NCBI GenBank assembly: GCA_013388455.1
Contig: JACAFF010000001.1
Location: forward strand, 17,479-81,478
DNA from: Nitrospirota bacterium
Lineage (GTDB): Bacteria; Nitrospirota; Thermodesulfovibrionia; Thermodesulfovibrionales; SM23-35
DNA length: 64,000 nt
Direction: 5' to 3'
A program made the position numbers and the translations under genes. Of the stretch, positions 24,031 to 32,607 are shown piece after piece. Positions within the stretch are counted from its first letter, which is position 1, and each line of letters begins with the position of its first letter. Under the pieces are notes generated by a model that did not search any database, was not told the DNA's origin, and saw only the letters and a list, made by a program, of their open reading frames with translations.

Positions 24031-25125
24031 ATGCATGATGTTGTAAGTCAGGTCAGTAATTTTATTGACCTAACATCGATGAACATGCTGTATCTGTTCT
24101 TTGTTGGGTTTGTCGGAGGTCTTGTGAGCGGTTTTATCGGTTCTGGAGGCGCCTTTGTTCTCACACCGGGGATGATGAGCCTCGGGGTCCCTGGTCTTGT
24201 TGCAGTTGCAAGCAACATGTGCCATAAATTTCCAAAGGCACTTGTTGGTGCTTTAAAACGGGCTAAATATGGTCAGGTAGATGTTAAGCTTGGATTGATC
24301 ATGGGTGCATCAGCAGAGGCAGGGGTTCTTTATGGAGCGCATATACAGGAAAGTATAAAGAGGGCATGGGGAGATGCAGGCTCAAACCTCTATGTAAGCG
24401 TAGCATTTGTTGTTGTCCTGGCAATAGTTGGAGGTTATGTATTACGTGATGCTTTCAAAACCCAGAAGGCAGGAAACAGCCAGGAAGAAGAGAAGGTAAC
24501 TAAGATTGCTCGCTGGGTGCAGTCTCTCCATATCCCTGGAACAATGGTCTATTTTAAAAGCCTCAAGGCAAAGGTATCAGTTCTGTTAACTATACCTTTA
24601 GGTTTTGCAACTGGTATGCTCGCTGCAACTATAGCAGTAGGAGGCTTTATAGGCGTACCGGCAATGATTTACGTCCTCGGAGCACCAAGTTTGATGGCAT
24701 CTGCGACAGAGTTAGTGATAGCATTTGTTATGGGTATGGGAGGTTCATTTAAGTATGCATTGCACGGGTTTGTTGATATCCGTCTTTCGATGATTATCCT
24801 TGCAGGCTCTCTCTTTGGGATTCAATTAGGCGCAATTGGAACAACATATGTAAAACCATTTATGATAAAGCTCGTAATGGGGCTTATAATGGTTATAGTA
24901 CTTTTCAGCCGTGGTTTGATGGTTCCTGTATATCTATCGCAACTTGGAATAATTCAGGCATTGAGTGAGACTACAACTAAATTGTTGAAGACCACAAGTT
25001 TTGCTATAATGATTATAGCTTTACTTACAGGGGCTATTGTTGTTTTGACTGCATTATGGAAGGGCATAAAGGAAGAGAAGTTACAACACTCTACAAAAGA
25101 GGTTTTAGAACATGGGAAAATATAG
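24031..25125 (+). CDS. TauE/SafE-family anion permease (sulfite/organosulfonate exporter family)
   Basis: A 364-aa inner-membrane protein with about eight hydrophobic helices in two repeats: GFVGGLVSGFIGSGGAFVLTPG near residue 28 and LGFATGMLAATIAVGGFIGVP near 190 are the paired family signatures, written here in part. Known relatives export sulfite, sulfoacetate or related oxyanions. The N-terminus and a loop of about 40 residues (150-170, QEEEKV) are hydrophilic. It overlaps the downstream Usp gene by 14 bases and follows the small membrane protein directly. Presence in a sigma54/kinase-controlled stress operon suggests removal of a toxic sulfur compound, an inference. Confidence 0.85.
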   Translation: MHDVVSQVSNFIDLTSMNMLYLFFVGFVGGLVSGFIGSGGAFVLTPGMMSLGVPGLVAVASNMCHKFPKALVGALKRAKYGQVDVKLGLIMGASAEAGVLYGAHIQESIKRAWGDAGSNLYVSVAFVVVLAIVGGYVLRDAFKTQKAGNSQEEEKVTKIARWVQSLHIPGTMVYFKSLKAKVSVLLTIPLGFATGMLAATIAVGGFIGVPAMIYVLGAPSLMASATELVIAFVMGMGGSFKYALHGFVDIRLSMIILAGSLFGIQLGAIGTTYVKPFMIKLVMGLIMVIVLFSRGLMVPVYLSQLGIIQALSETTTKLLKTTSFAIMIIALLTGAIVVLTALWKGIKEEKLQHSTKEVLEHGKI

Positions 25126-25966
25126 AAAGATTCTTGTTGCAATAGATGGCTCTGAATCGAGTAAGAATGCACTTAGACAGGCGATAAAGCTGGCAAATAG
25201 TGAAAAGTGCTGGATTACTGTTGTTTCAGTAATCCCGTCATACACAGGAGACCTTTCAGCTACATTTATCGGGGATATGAGAAAGGCTATGGCTGAGCCA
25301 TGTGAAAAGGCACTTTCTGAAGCGCAAAATATAGCAAAATCTGAAAGGGTTTTAATAAAAACAGTTTGTGAAGAAGGAGAGATATACGAAAGGATTGTTG
25401 ACCTTGCAGACGCAGAGAATTGCGATTTGATAGTACTTGGGAGAAAAGGTCTGTCAAAAATAGAAAGGGCCTTCATGGGAAGTGTAACAGCAAGGGTTAT
25501 CGGACACAGCCAGAGAGATGTCCTTGTTGTTCCAGGGGGTTCTGCTATAGGATGGAAAACTATATTTCTCAACACCGATGGTTCGAAATATAGTGAAGCC
25601 GCAACAGAAAGTGCAATAAACTTTGCAAAGTCTTATGGCGGAGATTTAATGGTCCTTTCAGTAGTTGATGTAACCGAAGAGTTCATAACGCGTGCCCCTG
25701 GAATGCTTGAGGAACTGGTTAAGAAAGCAAAGGGATTTGTAGAAGACGTGAGAAAGAGGGCTGAGGAGTCTAATATTAAGACCACAACATATGTGAGAGA
25801 AGGTGAGGCTTACAGGGTAATAACAGACCTTGCAAAGGAGAAAAAGGCTGATATTATCTTAATGGGAAGTCATGGAAGAACAGGTCTTAAAAGACTTCTC
25901 ATGGGAAGTGTTACTGCAAAGGTTATAGGATATTCACCATGCCCTGTGCTTGTGGTTAAACCGTAG
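25112..25966 (+). CDS. Tandem universal stress protein
   Basis: This 284-aa cytoplasmic protein has two UspA domains (about 1-145 and 148-284). The first ends LGRKGLSKIERAFMGSVTAR and the second MGSHGRTGLKRLLMGSVTAK, both with the G-x2-G-x9-G-S/T ATP-binding loop, so both domains probably bind ATP. It is the last gene of the stress operon, overlapping the permease gene, and is followed by a strong terminator. Usp proteins accumulate in starvation or oxidative stress; exact role unknown. Confidence 0.9.
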   Translation: MGKYRKILVAIDGSESSKNALRQAIKLANSEKCWITVVSVIPSYTGDLSATFIGDMRKAMAEPCEKALSEAQNIAKSERVLIKTVCEEGEIYERIVDLADAENCDLIVLGRKGLSKIERAFMGSVTARVIGHSQRDVLVVPGGSAIGWKTIFLNTDGSKYSEAATESAINFAKSYGGDLMVLSVVDVTEEFITRAPGMLEELVKKAKGFVEDVRKRAEESNIKTTTYVREGEAYRVITDLAKEKKADIILMGSHGRTGLKRLLMGSVTAKVIGYSPCPVLVVKP

Positions 25967-25988
25967 AGTTTTAATTATGAAACCTTTA

Positions 25989-26018
25989 AGCCCCTGAAAA
26001 TCTATCAGGGGCTTTTTA
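25989..26018 (+). terminator. Intrinsic terminator of the stress operon
   Basis: AGCCCCTGA and TCAGGGGCT form a 9-bp stem around a 7-base loop, followed by TTTTTATTTT, 22 bases after the Usp stop. Confidence 0.9.
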
Positions 26019-26130
26019 TTTTGAAAAATTTTTTGGTTCTTCTTCCAAAAAGTTGATAAAAAATCGATATAAGTAGTAGGCATCGCTATCTTTTTTGGAT
26101 AAAGTATTTTAGCTATCAAAAAAAAATATA

Positions 26131-26153
26131 GAGGAGGATAAGCAATGTCTTAG
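26131..26153 (+). other. Strong ribosome binding site followed by a two-codon frame
   Basis: GAGGAGG is followed eight bases later by ATG TCT TAG. The interval 26019-26166 otherwise contains no gene. It may be the remains of a deleted gene or a translated leader. Confidence 0.35.
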
Positions 26154-26166
26154 ATACGTTTATTTC

Positions 26167-26592
26167 TCATAATTTTGAATTAGCAATGTCTTCAATTAAT
26201 TTTTTTACCCTATCTTTTATTTCATCGCGTGCACGTCTAAATTCGTGCATTATATATTCTTCAGTCCCTAATGTCCCAACAGGGTCTTTGATAGGCCAAT
26301 GAATTCTTTTAATATTAGGAGGAGTTGAAGGGCAATATTCTTCTGCATGAACGCAGAGTGTCACAATAATATCCATCTGATTTAGAAGTGAAACATCAAT
26401 TGACTTTGATTTTTGTTTTGATATATCAATGTCAATTTCATTCATAACTGCCACTGCCCTTTTGTGAACGCCTGCTGATATCAGGCCAGCACTATAAACA
26501 TCAATAGAACCTTTGCCGAATTCCTTTGCAAAGCCTTCTGCCATCTGACTCCTGCAAGAATTTGCTGTACAGAGAAACATTACTTTTTTCAT
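26167..26592 (-). CDS. arsC: Arsenate reductase, thioredoxin-coupled LMW-phosphatase type
   Basis: It reduces arsenate to arsenite with electrons from thioredoxin. The P-loop CTANSCRS (Cys8, with Arg14) and the resolving Cys pair in LCVHAEEYCPSTPP mark the triple-cysteine S. aureus-type ArsC rather than a plain low-molecular-weight tyrosine phosphatase. WPIKDPVG supplies the general acid Asp. At 141 aa the length is typical. It is 18 bases downstream of the thioredoxin-CcdA fusion and on the same strand, which could be a dedicated electron route; no arsB, acr3 or arsR is visible. Confidence 0.85.
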   Translation of the reverse strand: MKKVMFLCTANSCRSQMAEGFAKEFGKGSIDVYSAGLISAGVHKRAVAVMNEIDIDISKQKSKSIDVSLLNQMDIIVTLCVHAEEYCPSTPPNIKRIHWPIKDPVGTLGTEEYIMHEFRRARDEIKDRVKKLIEDIANSKL

Positions 26593-26610
26593 AAGTGTAA
26601 CAAGTAATGA

Positions 26611-28098
26611 TTATTTAAAATATTTTAGTCTTTTTGTTAAAAAAACAATTATAACTGAAACAATTAGGGTCCCGAAAAGCAACATAATTGAAGCAGTCAT
26701 GCTATTTAAAATTGAAGGATTTATTAATAATATTCCCCCCAGACCTAACATCATGGTGCCGGATACAAGTTTTAAAATTCTTCCTTGCCATTCACTTAAA
26801 TTTTTCCTACCGAGAGTGAGTGTTAATATAATAACGATGCTTAATAAAGGAACAATATAGATGGAGTTATAAAGAACAAGATAAGCATAATACAAGGGAA
26901 TTGACAATTGATTTAATGTAAGTATTCTTGTAAAAACCATGGGGAATCCCGCAGTACAAAGTAATTCATATGAATTTGCTGCAATGGCAAGAATGGAAGC
27001 TCCTATTAGTATTGAAACAAGAGAGGATGACTTCAGTAATTTTCTCATACGATCAAAAAGTTTTGGTTTTGCAGTATCAGGTATGGTTAAAGATATGCCT
27101 TTTTTAAATAAGAAGAAGTCTTTTATATTGACTATTGCTATTAAAATTGCTGTAATTCCTGCTATTTTTGTGATAATACCTACTTGTCCCATGACAAGAA
27201 AAAGGTTCAGCCAGGCTGCCATAAAGAGAAAGTATGTAAATCCGGAAAAAAAGACGAATATGCATCCTATTAAAAACATTTTTGCACGGGATTTCGCATG
27301 TATCAGAATTCCGAGAAGTGCAAAAAGCACGAAGAATGCACATGGATTAAAACTGTCAAGACCTGCTATTACAATAGTTATGACCGGAAGTGACATTTCT
27401 GTGATATTAAGATTACCCAGCCATGGGATATAGACTGTTTTGCTGGTCTCTTTACATTCTAATTCTGTAGATTCACTTACTATGTCTGATTTTTCCACCC
27501 CTTTATTATGTTTTTTTATAGATTCTTTTCCAGAGAGTATGACAGATGGCTCTACACATGGTTTTGATAAACAATTTTCAATAGCTTTAGCAATTTCTTT
27601 TTTAGACTGTTCGGAAAACCCGACAAATGCCTTTTCACCAATGAATGTGACTGGGACCCCTGATGCCTGAAGGTAATACGCCTCAGCCATTTTTTTCAAG
27701 AGTGAGGCGTTTTTCTGACTATACCAGACCTCATAGTCTTTTATTTCAAGAGAAGGATATTTTTTTTTCATTTCATTGAGAAAGATTTTTTCAACTTTGC
27801 AATGAGGGCATCCGTCTCCCCAGAAAAAATAAAGTACTATTTTCCCTTGATTTGTAAGAATTGTATTAGGTATCTTTATTTTGCCTATATCTTTTTTCTC
27901 AAGAGGTTGTTTAGTAACATTTTGGGATGAGCTTTCTGATGTTATATGTGCCTCTATACATTCCTGAGATGTTTCTTCATCCTGTGAACAGACACCTTCC
28001 TGTTTAAAAATATCCAATGCTTGAAGAGGCGATTGAAACAGAAAAATTTGTAATATAAAGAAAAATAAAAAAGCTTTTAAGAATATATCTTTTATCAA
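26611..28098 (-). CDS. Thioredoxin-CcdA (DsbD-like) membrane fusion protein
   Basis: A 495-aa protein combining a periplasmic thioredoxin-like domain with a CcdA/DsbD-type electron conduit. A signal or anchor helix (about 8-28) precedes a low-complexity spacer, a thioredoxin fold (about 75-190) with active site WGDGCPHC and a cis-Pro in SGVPVTFIG, and then six to eight membrane helices (about 230-490). NPCAFF near residue 252 and LLCTAGFP near 380 are the paired Cys-Pro or Cys-Thr segments typical of CcdA-like transporters. Domain order is reversed relative to DsbD, whose catalytic domain is C-terminal. It may reduce periplasmic disulfides; the neighbouring ArsC is cytoplasmic, so a direct link is uncertain. 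Confidence 0.82.
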   Translation of the reverse strand: MIKDIFLKAFLFFFILQIFLFQSPLQALDIFKQEGVCSQDEETSQECIEAHITSESSSQNVTKQPLEKKDIGKIKIPNTILTNQGKIVLYFFWGDGCPHCKVEKIFLNEMKKKYPSLEIKDYEVWYSQKNASLLKKMAEAYYLQASGVPVTFIGEKAFVGFSEQSKKEIAKAIENCLSKPCVEPSVILSGKESIKKHNKGVEKSDIVSESTELECKETSKTVYIPWLGNLNITEMSLPVITIVIAGLDSFNPCAFFVLFALLGILIHAKSRAKMFLIGCIFVFFSGFTYFLFMAAWLNLFLVMGQVGIITKIAGITAILIAIVNIKDFFLFKKGISLTIPDTAKPKLFDRMRKLLKSSSLVSILIGASILAIAANSYELLCTAGFPMVFTRILTLNQLSIPLYYAYLVLYNSIYIVPLLSIVIILTLTLGRKNLSEWQGRILKLVSGTMMLGLGGILLINPSILNSMTASIMLLFGTLIVSVIIVFLTKRLKYFK

Positions 28099-28305
28099 TC
28101 GTATATCCTGAATTATTATAAAAAGATAGATTTACAATACTTAAAGGGAATTTTTCTCAGTATTTTTCTACAATAGTTAATTTAACATATTTAAATTTTT
28201 TTTGTAATTCTCAAGTTTTGGCTTTATTAATATTATTTAATAAATAAAAACTTGAATAAATTTTTCTATTTTATTATTATTAAATAAAAATCTGGAGGTT
28301 TGAAA

Positions 28306-28524
28306 GTGAAGGAAAAGGTAGAAGAAGTTCTCAAAAAGATAAGGGTGGGATTAGCAAGAGATGGTGGAGATATAGAGCTTGTTGAAATAAAAGACAAAGT
28401 TGTTTATGTAAAACTTAAAGGGGCATGTGGTTCATGCCCAATGTCAACATATACATTAAAAAACTGGGTAGAGGCTTATTTACGTAAAGAAATACCAGAA
28501 ATTGTTTCAGTACAAGCTGTTTAA
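28306..28524 (+). CDS. Nfu-type Fe-S scaffold (NifU C-terminal domain)
   Basis: The 72-aa protein is a stand-alone Nfu domain that carries a [4Fe-4S] cluster between monomers through the CGSC pair in GACGSCPMS (residues about 46-49). It begins ARDGGDIELVEI like the third domain of NifU at 11400. The GTG at 28306 is preferred over a TTG at 28300 because GGAGG lies seven bases upstream of it. The adjacent amidase frame overlaps its 3' end only if a very early start is used. Confidence 0.88.
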   Translation: MKEKVEEVLKKIRVGLARDGGDIELVEIKDKVVYVKLKGACGSCPMSTYTLKNWVEAYLRKEIPEIVSVQAV

Positions 28525-28555
28525 ATTAAAGAAAAAGAGGTTTGGAGAACAAAAT

Positions 28556-29713
28556 TTGTTTTTAAACCTCAAAAGAATTTATTTTATATTCTGTTTTTTT
28601 GTTTTATTGTCTTGTTATGTATCTGTTTATACAGAAGCTTCCACTTATGTAAAAATAGAGAATATCCGATACTGGTCATCTTCTGATTACACGAGAGTAG
28701 TTATTGACCTTTCAGGAAATATTGAGTTTTCACAAAATCGGATTTCTGACCCTGAAAGGCTTTATTTTGACTTCGCAAATACTGATATTGTAAAGGGTCT
28801 CAGAACTACATTTCAAATTGGAGACGGAGTTTTGAAAACGGTTAGAATAGGAAAGTTTAATCAAAATACCACAAGAGTAGTTCTTGATCTGGAGGAATTT
28901 AGAGATTTTAATGTTTTTGTTCTCGATAATCCTGTAAGGCTTGTTATTGATATTTATGGTAATGAAAAGGATGATGAACGTGTATTTGCTGTAAAAAGAA
29001 AAATTGTAATTGATCCCGGACATGGAGGTCATGACCCAGGTGCGATTGGTCCTAACGGGCTTTATGAAAAGGATGTTGTTCTTGATATTGCATTTAGAAT
29101 CAAAAAAATTCTTATGCAGGACCCCATAAATGAAGTTTATCTTACCAGAGAAAACGATAAATATCTGTCGCTTGAAGAAAGGACAGCATTTGCAAACAAA
29201 AAGGGAGCTGATCTGTTCGTATCCGTTCATGCAAATGCCAGCTCAAACAGACAGGCGAAAGGTATTGAGACATATTTACTCAACTGGACAGATGATGAAG
29301 AAGCAATGAAGGTTGCTGCGAGGGAAAATGCCATATCATTGAAAAAAATGAAGTCAATGTATAAGCAGATGGATACCGTGAAAGTAATTACCGATGACCT
29401 GATGAGGCAGAATAAGAGGGATGAGTCGATAAAGCTTGCTCATTATATTCAAAAATCTCTCATAACAAATCTGGATGAAAGGCATAATCTCGGGGTTAAG
29501 CAGGCATTGTTTTATGTGCTTTTTGGTGCAAGAATGCCATCTGTCCTTGTTGAAGTTTCCTTTATCAGTAATATAGAAGAAGAAAAATTACTTTCGCAAG
29601 ATTCATACAGAATGGAAATTGCTAAATCAATTTCTGAAGGTATTTTAACTTATTTCACGTCAATACCTGCAACACAAAAGGTTGCTGGATTGAAAAATAA
29701 TAAACAAATTTAA
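28556..29713 (+). CDS. N-acetylmuramoyl-L-alanine amidase (AMIN + Amidase_3)
   Basis: A periplasmic zinc hydrolase that removes stem peptides from peptidoglycan during cell separation. I chose the TTG at 28556, seven bases after GGAGA, which starts a proper signal peptide (LNLKRIYFIFCFFVLLSC...); an earlier start at 28502 would overlap the Nfu gene. An AMIN domain (about 30-130) precedes the catalytic domain (about 150-380). IDPGHGGHDPGAIG and SVHANAS supply zinc ligands, and LVEVSFISN contains the catalytic Glu. It heads a group with EcfT, D-aminoacylase and a gamma-glutamyl hydrolase. Confidence 0.88.
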   Translation: MFLNLKRIYFIFCFFVLLSCYVSVYTEASTYVKIENIRYWSSSDYTRVVIDLSGNIEFSQNRISDPERLYFDFANTDIVKGLRTTFQIGDGVLKTVRIGKFNQNTTRVVLDLEEFRDFNVFVLDNPVRLVIDIYGNEKDDERVFAVKRKIVIDPGHGGHDPGAIGPNGLYEKDVVLDIAFRIKKILMQDPINEVYLTRENDKYLSLEERTAFANKKGADLFVSVHANASSNRQAKGIETYLLNWTDDEEAMKVAARENAISLKKMKSMYKQMDTVKVITDDLMRQNKRDESIKLAHYIQKSLITNLDERHNLGVKQALFYVLFGARMPSVLVEVSFISNIEEEKLLSQDSYRMEIAKSISEGILTYFTSIPATQKVAGLKNNKQI

Positions 29714-29723
29714 AGGTAATTAA

Positions 29724-30296
29724 TTGCCTCTTGAAATAAAGATTTTTCTGTATGCTGTTCTTACTGTATATTTATTTTTAAATGATAATCTTATAATCTT
29801 TACAGTTATTTTTGTTGTCATGTCATTTTTTCTTATCAGAATTCCTTATCAGTATCTTAAGAAAGGATGGGTTCCAATTACACTTTTTCTTTCATTCACA
29901 TTTTTAAGCAACATATTTTTTCAGAAAGGCAGAATTTTATACAAAATCGGCTCTTTCGTTATTACAGATGAAGGTTTACAGATGGCTTATATCAGGACAG
30001 TGAGGATCTTTATTATGATAGCAGGAGCAAAGATATTAACTTCAACAACACAACCTGAAGATTTTGTTAATGCTCTGGGAAATATATTTAAGCCTCTTGA
30101 GCGAATAGGGGTGCCTGTTCGAAAATTTTTCTTAACAATGGGACTCACAATTAAATATTTACCAATCATAAAAGATCAAATCGCAGAAAATTACCGAAAA
30201 AAAATAAAAAATGAACGTGTAGAGAGCTTCTGGAATCGTGCAAAGGTTTATCAAACATTTTATTGCCTTTTTTATAACAAGCATACAGAACCCTGA
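29724..30296 (+). CDS. EcfT/CbiQ-type ECF transporter membrane subunit
   Basis: A 190-aa inner-membrane protein with four to five hydrophobic helices. The C-terminal half has the coupling region of EcfT/CbiQ (STTQPEDFVNALGNIFKPLE, then RKFFLTMGLTIKYLPII) although the usual Ala-Arg-Gly pairs are not obvious, and the end is shorter than usual. It begins with a TTG. No ATPase or S-component is adjacent, so its substrate is unknown; a shared EcfAA' module elsewhere would be needed. Confidence 0.72.
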   Translation: MPLEIKIFLYAVLTVYLFLNDNLIIFTVIFVVMSFFLIRIPYQYLKKGWVPITLFLSFTFLSNIFFQKGRILYKIGSFVITDEGLQMAYIRTVRIFIMIAGAKILTSTTQPEDFVNALGNIFKPLERIGVPVRKFFLTMGLTIKYLPIIKDQIAENYRKKIKNERVESFWNRAKVYQTFYCLFYNKHTEP

Positions 30297-30307
30297 GAGA
30301 TTTTACA

Positions 30308-31930
30308 ATGATAGAAAGACAGATAAAAAAGAGAATTGATCTTCTTATTCATGGAGGTTTGATCTATGATGGAACAAACTCTGAACCTTATGAAGGAGAT
30401 ATTGGTATTTCAGAAGATACAATTGTTTTTGTAAATAAGAAATCAAGAAAGAAAAATTTCATATCCAAATTCAATTGTTCTCAAACAATATACGCAAAAA
30501 ATTATGTAGTATCTCCAGGTTTTATAGATACCCACGGGCATTCAGAATTTACCCTTCTCGCTGATCCACGTGCAGAAGGAAAACTGTGTCAGGGTGTCAC
30601 AACCGAGATAAACGGTAATTGCGGTCTTTCTGCTGCTCCACTTTATGGAGAAGCCATAAAACAAAGAGAACATGACTTGAAAGAATTTGATATTAAGGAA
30701 CGATGGTTAGATTTACGAGAGTATCTTAATCTCCTCGAAAGAAGGAAAATACCTCTGAATTTTGCAACTCTCGTAGGTCATGGCAATATAAGGGCTAGCG
30801 TAATTGGGTATAAAGACAGGAAACCTCTAAATAATGAATTAGAAAAAATGAAAACGCTTTTAAAAAAGACAATTTCGGAAGGTGCAATTGGTATTTCTAC
30901 AGGACTTATCTATCCACCCGGGGTTTATGCAGATACTGAAGAATTAATAGAACTAACTAAATCCTGTAGAAATCACATATATACGACGCATATGAGAAGC
31001 GAGGGCGATAAATTGCTTGAATCTATTCAGGAGACAATTCGCATAGGGCAGGAATCCATGATTAAGGTTCATATTTCACATATAAAGACTAGTGGAAGAA
31101 AGAATTGGCACAAAATAGACAGGATGATTGAAATTATAGAGGAAGGACGACAAAAGCAAATAAAGATAAGCTGTGACAGATATCCATATATCGCTTCATC
31201 TACTGATCTTGACTCAATTCTACCTTCATGGGTTTTTGAAGGAGGTTTTGAAAAAGAACTTGAAAGACTGAAGAGTTCAGATATAAGAAATAAGATAAAA
31301 AAACAACTGACAACAGCCGATAATAGTGATGTATTTTGGAAGAATATATATATTTCGAGTGTGTCAAAAGGAAAAAACAAATGGATGGAGGGTAAAAGTC
31401 TTTATTCAATTGCAAAGCACAGAAGTTTTGACCCTGTAGACATGTTATTTGAATTACTCATAGATGAGAAACTTAAGGTTGGTGCGATATTTTTCTCAAT
31501 GGATGAGGCTAATCTTATAAGATTACTTTCATTACCATATCTTACATTAGGAACAGATAGCTCTTCACGTTCAACTGATGGAATAACACGTAAAGGAAAT
31601 CCTCATCCAAGGGGATTTGGTACTTTTCCGAAGTTTCTGGGAAAGTATGTAAGAGACGAATCAATTATGAGCCTTAGTGAAGCCATCCATAAAATAACTC
31701 TATTACCTGCCCTGATATTCAAAATACACAAAAGGGGTATTTTGAAGAAAGGTGCATATGCAGATATAGTTATATTTGATGCCATGAAGATAAAAGACCG
31801 GGCAACTTTCGAAAAACCTTTCTTAAAACCAGAAGGAATTTATTATGTTATTGTTAACGGAGTTCCTGCTGTAAAAGATGGTGAAATAACAGGGAGTAGA
31901 TCAGGAAGAATACTGAGAAACGGGAAATGA
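30308..31930 (+). CDS. N-acyl-D-amino-acid deacylase (D-aminoacylase family amidohydrolase)
   Basis: A 540-aa metal-dependent amidohydrolase that releases D-amino acids from N-acyl derivatives. DLLIHGGLIYDGT and ADIVIFD form the small beta-domain, GFIDTHGHSEF carries the first metal ligands, NGNCGLS the Cys ligand typical of D-aminoacylases, HMRSEGD and HISHIK later ligands, and TLGTDSSS the catalytic Asp. It overlaps the next gene by four bases (ATGA). The neighbours suggest a role in processing peptidoglycan-derived D-amino-acid compounds. Confidence 0.85.
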   Translation: MIERQIKKRIDLLIHGGLIYDGTNSEPYEGDIGISEDTIVFVNKKSRKKNFISKFNCSQTIYAKNYVVSPGFIDTHGHSEFTLLADPRAEGKLCQGVTTEINGNCGLSAAPLYGEAIKQREHDLKEFDIKERWLDLREYLNLLERRKIPLNFATLVGHGNIRASVIGYKDRKPLNNELEKMKTLLKKTISEGAIGISTGLIYPPGVYADTEELIELTKSCRNHIYTTHMRSEGDKLLESIQETIRIGQESMIKVHISHIKTSGRKNWHKIDRMIEIIEEGRQKQIKISCDRYPYIASSTDLDSILPSWVFEGGFEKELERLKSSDIRNKIKKQLTTADNSDVFWKNIYISSVSKGKNKWMEGKSLYSIAKHRSFDPVDMLFELLIDEKLKVGAIFFSMDEANLIRLLSLPYLTLGTDSSSRSTDGITRKGNPHPRGFGTFPKFLGKYVRDESIMSLSEAIHKITLLPALIFKIHKRGILKKGAYADIVIFDAMKIKDRATFEKPFLKPEGIYYVIVNGVPAVKDGEITGSRSGRILRNGK

Positions 31931-32607
31931 GATTAAACAGTGAAAGAAAACCTTTTATCGGAATTATAATAGAAAGCAGAACTGGTTATTATAGAATAAA
32001 AAATGATTATGCAGAAGCTATAACAATGAATGGAGGAATTCCACTTTACCTGCCTCCAGTCAAAAAACCATCTCAGTATGCAGAAATCATAAGTGGCCTT
32101 ATGATTCCCGGAGGTTATGATATAGACCCTTTCTATTATCATGAGCCAACAATGACTGAAATGAAAGTTGTCTCAAGAGTAAGGAGTGATTTCGAAATTT
32201 CACTAATAAAGCAAATGATAGTTCTCGGTAAACCAATACTTGGAATTTGCTATGGTATGCAAATGCTCAATATATTCTTTGGAGGGACACTTTATCAGGA
32301 TATTTCTTTTATGGATGGAGTAGAAATTAATCATAAAAAAGGGTATCATAATATTGTGATCACAGAAAACAGGTTTTTACAAAAAGGAATGTTTTCTGTA
32401 AACAGCACACATCATCAAGCAGTTAAAGACCTCGGAAAAGGTCTTATATCTTTTGCATATTCTCTTGATAATGTGATAGAAGCATTATATAAAAAAGACT
32501 ATTCATTTCTTGTAGGAGTTCAATGGCATCCAGAACGTCTTAAAAATAGCGACCTTTCACTTCAATTATTTCAAACTTTTATTGCGGCGGCTTATGACAG
32601 TAAATAG
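31927..32607 (+). CDS. Gamma-glutamyl hydrolase (peptidase C26, PuuD-like)
   Basis: A class I glutamine amidotransferase-fold hydrolase of 226 aa. The nucleophile elbow is LGICYGMQ, with His and Glu in VQWHPER; IPGGYDIDP supplies the oxyanion strand. PuuD removes glutamate from gamma-glutamyl-GABA, but with a D-aminoacylase directly upstream (ATGA overlap), cleavage of gamma-D-glutamyl peptides or other gamma-glutamyl compounds is as likely. No other putrescine pathway gene is present. Confidence 0.83.
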   Translation: MRLNSERKPFIGIIIESRTGYYRIKNDYAEAITMNGGIPLYLPPVKKPSQYAEIISGLMIPGGYDIDPFYYHEPTMTEMKVVSRVRSDFEISLIKQMIVLGKPILGICYGMQMLNIFFGGTLYQDISFMDGVEINHKKGYHNIVITENRFLQKGMFSVNSTHHQAVKDLGKGLISFAYSLDNVIEALYKKDYSFLVGVQWHPERLKNSDLSLQLFQTFIAAAYDSK

